From NCBI RefSeq assembly GCF_034313845.1, contig NZ_JAVIWN010000004.1: a DNA stretch of 64,000 nt. One strand, given 5' to 3'. Below the pieces are notes generated by a model. The model was not told the origin of the DNA and did not search any database. It was given only the letters and a program-made list of their open reading frames with translations. Both the position numbers and the translations under genes were made by a program. Source of the DNA: Actimicrobium sp034313845. Lineage in GTDB: Bacteria; Pseudomonadota; Gammaproteobacteria; Burkholderiales; Burkholderiaceae_D. How positions within the stretch are numbered: position 1 is the stretch's first letter; each line of letters opens with the position of its first letter. This document shows, piece after piece, positions 1 to 8,382 of this stretch.

Positions 1-202
1 ATATTTCTTCGTGAGCACTTGCTATATGTAAAGACTCCGTAGCAACCTAAGTCACTACAGTGCACTTCCACCAAGTGCCCACACTTATCAACTGTTAATT
101 GTTAAAGAACTTCCTGCACTCCGCACTGCACTTCGATTAACCTCACCGACCGTGCCGTGTTTTGCGCTGCTGACAAAGCGTTTTGTTTGTCTGCTTCAGA
201 GA
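1..202 (-). other. Leader (5' external spacer) of an rRNA operon
   Basis: Read on the minus strand, this stretch follows a strong sigma70 promoter (209-237) and carries a boxA antitermination signal (97-110). It then has the GTGTGGGCACTT block typical of leaders just ahead of 16S rRNA, and a small hairpin with arms GCACTT/AAGTGC at 62-78. The 16S gene itself would lie beyond position 1 and is not in the window. A 16S-23S spacer is less likely, because a promoter sits directly upstream of boxA. Confidence 0.72.
97..110 (-). promoter_or_regulatory. boxA of rRNA antitermination
   Basis: The minus strand reads GTTCTTTAACAATT, very close to the boxA consensus TGCTCTTTAACA bound by NusB/NusE. It is followed by the conserved GTGTGGGCAC leader block. 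In this class of leader, boxA lets RNA polymerase read through Rho-dependent terminators in the untranslated rRNA. Confidence 0.75.
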
Positions 203-208
203 AATGAG

Positions 209-237
209 ATTATGCTGCCTTGCGATGTTGCCGTCAA
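209..237 (-). promoter_or_regulatory. rRNA operon promoter (sigma70)
   Basis: On the minus strand, -35 TTGACG (232-237) and -10 CATAAT (209-214) are separated by exactly 17 bases. The upstream flank (238-275) is rich in A/T runs, like an UP element. Transcription would start near 202 and run left into the boxA leader. The next 180 bases to the right (240-420) hold no gene and may contain further rrn upstream activating sequence. Confidence 0.75.
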
Positions 238-420
238 CCTTTTCGTTGGCGCGTTTTGCTTTTAATTCCTTGCACGGTAGCTGTAACAAGTTGCGGCGTT
301 CGGAACTCAAATACCTTTCCCTGTTTAAATCTTACTTTGCATGACAGCGAAATGTTTTGCTTCCAGCTCCGAGCAATTCCGATAAAAAAGTTTTTCGGCT
401 AGGCGTGGCAATGCTTAGGA

Positions 421-2045
421 CGCCCCCCCCCCAGATGATTGATATCGATCGGCACGTCCAAATCAACGAGCGAGACTTCGATCCCGGGACTTCATGCACC
501 GAGTTACGCGCTCGTGTCAGTGATGGAACGGCAAGGAAAAGCGCTGTTGTTTGAACTGCTTCTTGATCTGGGCAACGAGCGGTTGGAGGACGGGTTTGGC
601 GTGTGCGATCGGTCAGACTTGTTTCGTGGATCCGCTTAAATGGTACTCACAGTTTCGCGCCTCGTCGGCGTGGAGACACCGATCCGTTCCAACGCCGTCC
701 CGACCGGACCGCACTCGATATTCTTGGCTTTTAATATCTTACGGTTCGCGCGACCAGCAATGTGGTGTGTCAGACCGATCTATCTGATCTACTGCGCGAA
801 AGCAGGGTAGACAGAACGAACATACTTCGACACGACTTTACTGCCATCACGCTACGCGAAACAATGATGGGCTTTATCGTCGATAGCATCGCACTGTGTT
901 GTTGTTAGTCCTGCAATTTACTGATTCGTCACGACAATAATTTCGACCGACACTTTGGACTCAACGAGAAAAAGGCCAATTCCTCGTAAGCATCCTGACC
1001 ATGAATGAATTTGGTTTCGCGCCCATAACGGGTGAAACCAGTCTTTGATGCAATTGCGCCAACTTGACTCACTTGCCAATTCCACGACAAGCACACCCTA
1101 TTACGCGTCAGGGAGTAGCAGACGGCGCTCGGCTCTCTTGACCACAGATCCTGAACTGAAATCTTTCGGCGTGGCGGCGCAGGTAACCTAGCAACTGAGT
1201 TTGCAACCACATCGACCAGCACCGGTTTTGCCATACGAGCAATGGAGATGCCGTTCTGGGTCAATGATGTTAGTACGCCTAGCCTAGCCACATACACATG
1301 ACAACTTCGTTTAATCCCTAATCTCAAACAGTGGCAATCCATGTCGAAACGTATTTTCCTGCTGAACTGTAATATCTTCGAGTAGACGTATCAGCGCGGA
1401 CCAATCAACTCGCAGGTATCGACCACGCTCCAGTTATTAGTAGGTCAATGCGGCACCAATCGCTTTGCCCGTACTTGCAATCCGGTGCGACCAAGATAGA
1501 GCACCTTAGTCTGGATAGTATGACCATTGATGAAGACCATCACATTGCCTCGCCGCCGGAACTTCAGTCAACGACAGCCGGTCAGCTCACACTGGATACT
1601 AACGATCAAAAGCATGCTACCCGGTTCAGCGAACAGGAAGTCACAGCTCTCACCTCCAGGTAAAAACACCAGCAGCCAAGAATTCGCAGCACTAATTAAT
1701 TTTCATGCTCGACCTTGATTGTGGGTCTGGCGAGTGGTAAAGCGCAAAAATCCGTCTTGGACCTGGTCGCTCGATGCAATTCTGTTATGCCCCCCCGCTC
1801 GATGACGCACGGTGCCACTGCGCCAGCCCTCTCCGCGTCACCAGTGTCATTTAATGATGCCCGAAAACGCTTACGCCAAAGATAAAACGACGCCATCACA
1901 ATGGATCCTATGTCACAAAAGGCGTGAATAGTCAGACTTCCGACCGCGTACCGCGCCTCTGATGAAGCAATAATATGGATCAAACTAACTTGCCGCCCAG
2001 AATGTTGGAGTACTCATAAATTACAACTGCAATAAGGTCGATTAC
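421..2045. other. Gene-poor stretch, no supportable gene
   Basis: About 1.6 kb between the rRNA promoter and spoVR. It opens with a run of ten C at 422-431. All open frames are short (longest 137 codons, minus, 929-1342). None shows a recognisable motif, a Shine-Dalgarno site with a convincing start, or a family resemblance. No tRNA cloverleaf was seen. The patchwork of short frames on both strands looks like decayed sequence, but I could not tie it to any parent gene. Confidence 0.6.
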
Positions 2046-3587
2046 TTAACCCCTATTTTTGTTTTTCTCCGCAATACAACTTTTTGATTCGATGACGTTG
2101 CCGTCAGCTCCGATTGTGTCCAGGTGAACATTGAATCCCCAAAGTCGCGTGAGATGCTTCAAAACCTCATCAGATTGCTGATTTAACGGGCGTCCTTGAA
2201 ACTGCATATGTCTTAGAGTTAGTGCACGGTCACCTTGAGTATCAACTGACCAAACTTGAATATTGGGTTCACGATCTCCGATGTTGTATTGGCTAGCTAA
2301 TACCTGCCTGACATGTTGATATCCATTACTGTCATGTATAGCAGAAATAGTTAATTTTTTTTCATTCTCATCATCTAATATTGCGAAGAAATGAAAATCT
2401 CTTATTAATTTTGGTGATAAGTATTGAGCAATAAAACTTTCATCTTTAAAGTTTCTCATAGCAAAATCAAGTGTCTGATGCCAATCAGTATCAACGATAT
2501 CCGGGAACCACAACCTGTCTTCGTCTGTCGGTTCCTCACAGATACGCCTTATATCTCGCATCATGGCAAATCCTAATGCATAAGGATTTATTCCTGTAAA
2601 GTTACGACTACCAACAGGAGGTTGATAAACCACATTGGTATGACTTTGCAAAAACTCAAGCATGAACCCGTTGCCTACGACGCCCTCGTCATAAAGTCTA
2701 TTTAAAATAGTGTAATGCCAAAATGTTGCCCAGCCTTCGTTCATGACTTGAGTTTGACGTTGCGGGTGAAAATACTGAGAAATCTTTCGTGAAATACGAA
2801 TTATTTCACGCTGCCATGATTCGAGTAATGGGGCGTATTTTTCAATAAAATATAATAAATTTTCTTGAGGCTCAGACGGGAATCTTGATGAACTCTGAGC
2901 TGGCTCTTCGTCATTTCGGCGCGGGAGCGTGCGCCATAGGTGATTGACCCGTGACTGCAGATATTCTTCTCTTTCCTCCTGACGAGCATGTTCTTTTTCC
3001 AATGACAGTTTTGCGGGGCGCTTATAACGGTCAACACCATAATTTTGTAAGGCATGACAGGAATCAAGAAGTAACTCAACGGCTTCTTCACCGTGAGCAC
3101 GTTCGCATTCTGCAATATAGTTTTTTGCAAATACCATATAGTCAATAATAGCCTCTGCATCAGTCCATGTTTTAAAAAGATAATTTCCCTTAAAAAATGA
3201 ATTATGACCATACGCCGCATGAGCAATAACAAGAGCTTGAATTGTGAGACTATTTTCTTCCATTAAGTAGGCAATACAAGGACTTGAATTAATTACTATT
3301 TCATACGCCAACCCCATTTGCCCGCGGCGATATCCTTTTTCGGTTGATAAAAAATGTTTTCCAAATGACCAATGATGATACGAAACAGGCATTCCAACAG
3401 ATGCATAGGCATCCATCATTTGCTCTGCCGTAATGATCTCAAGTTGATTAGGATAGGTATCCAAACCAAAATCGGTCGCAACCCTTTTTATTTCCTCATG
3501 GATTTCCTCAATCAGTGGAAACGTCCATTCTGATTGCTCTGGTAATTTATAACCTTTCGAGCAGGCGTTGAGAATTTCTTTTTGCAT
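2046..3587 (-). CDS. spoVR: SpoVR family protein (YcgB)
   Basis: A 513-residue protein matching the SpoVR/YcgB family over its full length (E. coli YcgB is about 510 residues). Recognisable family stretches include YHHWSFGKHF near residue 70, the GLAYEIVINSSPCIAYLMEEN segment, HAAYGHNSFFKGN and the NEGWATFWHYTILNRL segment near the middle. Biochemical activity is unknown. In enterobacteria it belongs to the same stress and stationary-phase regulon as PrkA (YeaG) and YeaH. It is the last gene of a leftward prkA-yeaH-spoVR operon: its ATG shares one base with the TAA of yeaH (TAATG), and an AGGTGA site precedes it. The gene is intact, unlike its upstream neighbour, and shares that block's AT-rich base use. 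Confidence 0.96.
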   Translation of the reverse strand: MQKEILNACSKGYKLPEQSEWTFPLIEEIHEEIKRVATDFGLDTYPNQLEIITAEQMMDAYASVGMPVSYHHWSFGKHFLSTEKGYRRGQMGLAYEIVINSSPCIAYLMEENSLTIQALVIAHAAYGHNSFFKGNYLFKTWTDAEAIIDYMVFAKNYIAECERAHGEEAVELLLDSCHALQNYGVDRYKRPAKLSLEKEHARQEEREEYLQSRVNHLWRTLPRRNDEEPAQSSSRFPSEPQENLLYFIEKYAPLLESWQREIIRISRKISQYFHPQRQTQVMNEGWATFWHYTILNRLYDEGVVGNGFMLEFLQSHTNVVYQPPVGSRNFTGINPYALGFAMMRDIRRICEEPTDEDRLWFPDIVDTDWHQTLDFAMRNFKDESFIAQYLSPKLIRDFHFFAILDDENEKKLTISAIHDSNGYQHVRQVLASQYNIGDREPNIQVWSVDTQGDRALTLRHMQFQGRPLNQQSDEVLKHLTRLWGFNVHLDTIGADGNVIESKSCIAEKNKNRG

Positions 3588-4855
3588 TACTTCACCTGTT
3601 TTCTAAACAATTCCTTAAAAACTGGATAAATATCAGCACTAGTAGAAATTCGCTGCATAGCGAAGTGGTGGTATTTTGCGGCTACTTGTAAATATTCTTG
3701 CCATAGATTTTGAGGGACCCCATCAGTAATTTCTACATAGGCGTAATATTGCACTGTCGGCACTATTATCTCACTCATCAATTTTTGGCAAGTTACAGAA
3801 TCACTATCCCAGTTATCACCGTCTGAGGCCTGTGCAACGTAACGATTCCAGTCTTCTTCCGGATAACGCTCCTTCATTATTTTGTTTAATAATTGAAGAG
3901 CGGAAGAAACAACAGTACCTCCCGATTCACGTGAATGAAAAAAATCATTTTCATCGACTTCTGCAGCAGTCGTATGGTGCCGAATAAACACCACATCTAT
4001 GTGCTCGTACGCTCGCGTCAGAAATAGGTATAACAAAATAAAAAAACGCTTTGCTGTATCTTTTTTTTGCTGGTCCATGGATCCAGAAACATCCATGATG
4101 CAAAACATTACGGCTTGATTTTAAGGTTTTGGTTTTTTGATACGATTACTATATCGAAGATCAAATGGATCAATAAATGGAATAGCGACTAATCTTGTCC
4201 GTAATTGACGAATTTTATATTCGATTTCTATAACCTGAATTTTATCGCAAGGCACCTCATTAAGTGCCTGTTCCAATTTTCTCTCGGTTTCATGTAATAG
4301 TTTTCGTGATGCACCACCGACGGCAATACGACGGCACAAAGCACCACGTAGCGAGCGTAAAACATGAATATTTGACGGCGTTCCCGAGATATTGAATCCT
4401 GCCCTTGCCAGTTTGAACTCTTTAGCTGCTGTCAATTGTGTTTTTATTAGATTTGGCAATTCAAGATCATCAAAGAAATAATTAATAAATTCTTCTTTGG
4501 TTAATTCAAACATAAAATCGTCGTTATTTAACTGCTCGCTATTACTTCCACCCTTATCACCACCGTTTGCACCACCCTTTTCTGGCCGGTCTATAGAGTC
4601 GCCTTTCAGATATTCGCGATTACCTGGACTCACCGTTTCCCAGACACCTCCACGAGCATGCCCGAAATAAGGTTCGTTGATATCTTTGACAGGTATAGAA
4701 ATTTGCTCGCCATGCTCGATATCTGTAATTGAGCGGCCTTTTATGGCTTGTGCTACAGCCTCTTTAATTTGGACCTTATAACGACGTAGAAATCGTTCGC
4801 GATTAACCGCAGATTTATTTTTCCCCTGTAACCGTCGATCGATAAGGTGAACCAA
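3587..4855 (-). pseudogene. yeaH: YeaH/YhbH family protein (DUF444) split by an in-frame stop
   Basis: The two halves of one YeaH protein lie in the same frame. The N-terminal part (4855 to 4121) starts at TTG behind a strong AGGAGG site, begins VHLIDRRLQGKNKSAVNRERF as in the family, and ends at a TAA after the KKPKP segment. Four codons later the frame continues with MFCIMDVSGSMD, a von Willebrand A domain with its MIDAS motif DxSxS, and runs to 3587. E. coli YeaH has PSSQAVMF where this gene has P-stop-NQAVMF, so a single C-to-A change (TCA to TAA) explains the break. No frameshift is needed. The downstream ATG at 4108 has no visible Shine-Dalgarno site. It could be a true nonsense mutation, a sequencing error, or, less likely, two separately made subunits. 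YeaH partners the PrkA kinase in stress signalling in enterobacteria. Confidence 0.9.
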
Positions 4856-4925
4856 TATAACCTCCTACTAATGAAATATAGCGATTTGCATTTGTGGCGC
4901 AATTCAGAAATTTCCATTGAAAGTG

Positions 4926-6851
4926 TTAGGATGATTTTCGAACTCGCAAATACCATTCACATAACAAGCGTACTTGCTTTGCTGTATAGCCTTTAGTTAC
5001 CATTCGCGACACAAATTCTTGGTGCTTATTTGCATCATCAGTACTGCCTTTTGCATTAAAAGAAATAACAGGCAACAATTCCTCAGTATTGGAAAACATT
5101 TTCTTTTCGATTACTGTACGTAACTTTTCATAGCTTGTCCAAACAGGATTTTTGCCGCCATTCGGTGCTCTGGCACGAAGTACAAAATTTACAATTTCAT
5201 TCCTGAAATCTTTAGGGTTTGAAATTCCAGCTGTCTTTTCAATTTTTTCCAGTTCTTGATTGAGTGAATTACGATCAAAACTTTCACCTGTGTCCGGGTC
5301 ACGAAATTCCTGATCTTGAATCCAAAAATCAGCAAAAGTAACATATCGATCAAAAATATTCTGACCATATTCGGAATAGCTTTCAAGATAAGCCGTTTGT
5401 ATTTCTTTACCGATAAACTCGATATACCTTTGAGCCAAATGTTCTTTAATGTAGGAAAAATATTTTTGCTCAACTTCCTTGGGGAATTGCTCTCTTTCAA
5501 TTTGCTGTTCGATTACATATAACAAATGAACCGGATTAGCCGCAATTTCAGCATTGTCAAAATTAAAGACCTTAGATAGTATTTTAAAAGCAAATCGAGT
5601 CGATAATCCATTCATTCCCTCATCGACACCTGCATAATCACTATATTCGTGTAGCGATTTAGCTTTTGGATCTGTATCCTTCAGATTTTCCCCATCATAA
5701 ACCAACATCTTACTAAATATACTAGAGTTCTCCGGTTCGGTTAATCGAGAAAGAATTGAGAACTGTGCCATCATTTTGAGTGTTCCTGGGGCACAAGGAG
5801 CTAGGGATAGCGACGAGTTTCTCAATAGCTTCTCGTATATCTTAGTCTCTTCACTTACTCTTAAGCAATATGGTACTTTTACAATATAGATACGGTCCAG
5901 AAAGGCTTCATTATTTTTATTATTTTTAAATGTTTTCCATTCAGACTCGTTTGAATGGGCAAGAACTATCCCGTCAAAGGGAATAGCACCAAATCCCTCG
6001 GTACCTTTGAAGTTGCCTTCTTGAGTTGCGGTAAGCAAAGGATGGAGCACCTTGATAGGAGCCTTGAACAGCCTTCGGCTGAATTCCATTAGTCCTTGAT
6101 TTGATAAACATAATCCACCAGAATAACTATATGCATCTGGATCATCTTGTGAATATTCCTCAAGCTTCCTAATGTCAACTTTCCCAACTAATGTCGATAT
6201 ATCCTGATTATTTTCATCGCCTGGTTCAGTTTTTGAAATAGCTATCTGTTTAAGTATTGATGGATAGCGCCGAATTACCCTAAACTTATTAATATCCCCG
6301 TTCATCTCTTCAAGACGCTTTACCGCCCATGGGCTGGGTATTGATCTTAGGTATCGACGTGGTATGCCGTATTCCTCTTCAAGAATCTCTCCATCCTCCT
6401 CTTCCTTAAATAATCCTAAAGGGCATTCATTGACAGGTGATCCTTTAATTGCATAAAAGGGAACCTTTTCCATTAGTGACTTAAGTTTTTCTGCAATTGA
6501 TGATTTTCCACCGCCTACAGGACCTAGCAAGTAGAGAATTTGTTTTCTTTTCTCCAGGCCCTGTGCTGCGTGGCGAAAGTAAGAAACCACCTGTTCGATT
6601 ACTTCCTCTGTCCCATAAAATTCACGGAAAGCTGGGTAAATTTTAATTATCTTATTAGCGAATATACGGGACAATCGCGGGTCGTTACGGGTGTCCAACA
6701 ATTCAGGTTCACCAATCGCACTTAACATTCGTTCAGAGGCAGTTGCGTAAGTCAATCGATCAGTTTTACAAAGGTCAAGGTATTCTTGCAGTGAAAACTC
6801 GTCCTCTCGTGTCCGTTCATACCTTGCTGCGTAGTTGTCAAAGATTTTCAT
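4926..6851 (-). CDS. prkA: PrkA family serine protein kinase (YeaG)
   Basis: A 641-residue protein matching YeaG/PrkA (644 residues in E. coli) along its whole length. It has an AAA-type N-terminal domain with Walker A GPVGGGKSS near residues 110-118, the GDENNQDISTLVGKVDIRKLE segment, HSNESEW, and the C-terminal PrkA domain ending LCEWYLRVRKSS. I start it at the ATG at 6851 (MKIFDNYAARYERT), which aligns with the family and follows AAAGGATATCTTA. The open frame extends 29 codons further upstream without homology. It heads the leftward operon with yeaH (70 bases downstream) and spoVR. Known family role: a cytosolic serine kinase induced by nutrient or acid stress. Base composition is noticeably AT-rich against the window's right half. 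Confidence 0.96.
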   Translation of the reverse strand: MKIFDNYAARYERTREDEFSLQEYLDLCKTDRLTYATASERMLSAIGEPELLDTRNDPRLSRIFANKIIKIYPAFREFYGTEEVIEQVVSYFRHAAQGLEKRKQILYLLGPVGGGKSSIAEKLKSLMEKVPFYAIKGSPVNECPLGLFKEEEDGEILEEEYGIPRRYLRSIPSPWAVKRLEEMNGDINKFRVIRRYPSILKQIAISKTEPGDENNQDISTLVGKVDIRKLEEYSQDDPDAYSYSGGLCLSNQGLMEFSRRLFKAPIKVLHPLLTATQEGNFKGTEGFGAIPFDGIVLAHSNESEWKTFKNNKNNEAFLDRIYIVKVPYCLRVSEETKIYEKLLRNSSLSLAPCAPGTLKMMAQFSILSRLTEPENSSIFSKMLVYDGENLKDTDPKAKSLHEYSDYAGVDEGMNGLSTRFAFKILSKVFNFDNAEIAANPVHLLYVIEQQIEREQFPKEVEQKYFSYIKEHLAQRYIEFIGKEIQTAYLESYSEYGQNIFDRYVTFADFWIQDQEFRDPDTGESFDRNSLNQELEKIEKTAGISNPKDFRNEIVNFVLRARAPNGGKNPVWTSYEKLRTVIEKKMFSNTEELLPVISFNAKGSTDDANKHQEFVSRMVTKGYTAKQVRLLCEWYLRVRKSS

Positions 6852-7551
6852 TAAGATATCCTTTGAGGTTGTGCCACTGATCTTGGTGGAGCAAATTTCG
6901 TAAATTTGCGGTTTGGTATGGCTAAATAATACGCGCACTTTTTGAATCTAGTGACGTTTCTCCCGTTGTTGCCTTCAAGATACCAATCCGTTGCTTATTG
7001 TTGACTATTTCGGCACTCTTATCGAATAGAGCGAATTAGTAATAGAGGCTGATCAACATAGATACCCATCATGCATGAATGGGTTAGCGGGTATACTCAT
7101 GGGCTGACGTGGTTTCACGGATCGCTGAATAAAGTCAAATTTCAAGAATGAAAAATGCGCGATGAACTGTGCAACAATTTCACATTTAAAACGTGCTAAT
7201 AGCCGACCAAGCTGCTAACGGAAGTAGTTGTCGAAAGGAGTGGTTTTGTCTATGACGACCGCTGGCGTCGATGGCAAGATACTGAGCCGATGCCACACGT
7301 TATCGAGCAGTCAGTATGTCTGCAACACACGAATGTTCCGCCCTTGATCGCGTGATGCTCAAATTTCTGTTTTTTTGATGTGTAACAGACAACAACAAGA
7401 GACGTAGCTTCGCCAGTAATCGGAGATGGTCGTGCTTGGTTAAAGTTTTAGATCTTACTTAGAGAGGCGGGCGTCGACACTTCTTTACATTCTCAGCGGC
7501 GATATCGGAAATCACAGCTATGACTCAACTGTTTAAATTACCCTTGTTTGA
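6852..7551. other. Intergenic region upstream of prkA, no gene seen
   Basis: Seven hundred bases between the merR-like gene's stop and the start of prkA. No tRNA, no convincing ORF and no clear sigma54 site were found. A TGGCAC at 6868-6873 (minus) lacks the partner TTGC element. It should contain the prkA promoter, which I could not pinpoint. Confidence 0.5.
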
Positions 7552-7941
7552 CTAGTTTTCGAGAAGCGAAAGAATTTCGAATAACTCTGCACGGATTTCA
7601 AAATACAACGGATCTAGAGCGGGATATTCTTCTATCTTGCCGCTAGCGTCGTCTTCACGAATCACTCGTCGGTCCAGTTTGTTTCTAGCTCCGCTTATCG
7701 TGAAACCCTGTTCATAAAGAAGCTCTCTAATTCTGCGAATCAATAAAACTTCGTGATGCTGATAATAGCGACGGTTTCCCCGCCTTTTAACTGGCTTTAG
7801 CTGCGTAAATTCCTGCTCCCAATAGCGTAGGACGTGCGGCTTTACTCCGCAGAGTTCTGCCACTTCGCCAATGGTGAAATACCGTTTTGCTGGTATCTGT
7901 GGCAAAACTATGGGTTCAGGCTTGCTAGATCGCTCGTTCAT
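7552..7941 (-). CDS. MerR family transcriptional regulator
   Basis: A 129-residue protein with an N-terminal MerR winged helix-turn-helix: FTIGEVAELCGVKPHVLRYWEQEF (about residues 22-45) followed by KRRGNRRYYQHHEVLLIRRIRELLYEQGFT. It lacks the cysteines of metal-sensing MerR proteins and has only a short C-terminal tail. Such a small MerR gene directly after ihfA is the standard arrangement at the end of the pheST operon in Burkholderiales. It starts eight bases after the ihfA stop, so it is translated from the same message. Its target genes and effector are unknown. Confidence 0.93.
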   Translation of the reverse strand: MNERSSKPEPIVLPQIPAKRYFTIGEVAELCGVKPHVLRYWEQEFTQLKPVKRRGNRRYYQHHEVLLIRRIRELLYEQGFTISGARNKLDRRVIREDDASGKIEEYPALDPLYFEIRAELFEILSLLEN

Positions 7942-7949
7942 TAATTAAG

Positions 7950-8363
7950 TTAGGCTTCATTTAATGGCGACGAAACATCTATATTTTCCACCATGCTTTT
8001 CAATTTTTGGCTTGGATGAAATGTCACAACCCTACGCGCCGTGATTGGAATTTCTTCACCAGTCTTTGGATTCCTCCCCGGCCGTTGAGGCTTGTCCCTG
8101 AGTTGAAAATTACCATAACCTGAAAGCTTTACTGATTCACCACGTTCAAGTGAGTTACGGATCTCGTCAAAAAAAGTTTCAACCATATCCTTCGCTTCCC
8201 TTTTATTCAAGCCGACTTGCTCGAACAGGAGCTCCGCAAGTTCGGCTTTGGTAAGCGTTGGCAAATCTTTTTCTGCCTGAGAACGGACCCGGGCGACCAG
8301 CATAGCGCGATCGAGATCAGCACTTAAGACAGATTGAAATTCGGTCGAAATAACATCGTTCAT
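7950..8363 (-). CDS. ihfA: Integration host factor subunit alpha
   Basis: A 137-residue DNA-bending protein. The core from TLTKAELAELLFEQVGLNKREAKDMVE onward matches IHF-alpha, including KLSGYGNFQLRDK and the beta-arm RPGRNPKTGEEIPITARRVVTF that wraps DNA. Compared with the 99-residue E. coli protein it has about 35 extra N-terminal residues, a feature common in Burkholderiales orthologues. It forms a heterodimer with IhfB (not in this window) and shapes nucleoid and promoter DNA. It lies 19 bases downstream of pheT and upstream of the merR-like gene, all leftward. Confidence 0.97.
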   Translation of the reverse strand: MNDVISTEFQSVLSADLDRAMLVARVRSQAEKDLPTLTKAELAELLFEQVGLNKREAKDMVETFFDEIRNSLERGESVKLSGYGNFQLRDKPQRPGRNPKTGEEIPITARRVVTFHPSQKLKSMVENIDVSSPLNEA

Positions 8364-8382
8364 TGTTTAATTTCCGCCCGCC

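Noticed and set aside
929..1342. 137-codon minus-strand frame in the gene-poor left region
   Set aside because: No recognisable motif, no Shine-Dalgarno site and no neighbours; length is compatible with chance.
6860..6880. Sigma54 promoter for prkA
   Set aside because: TGGCAC is present but the -12 TTGC element is absent.
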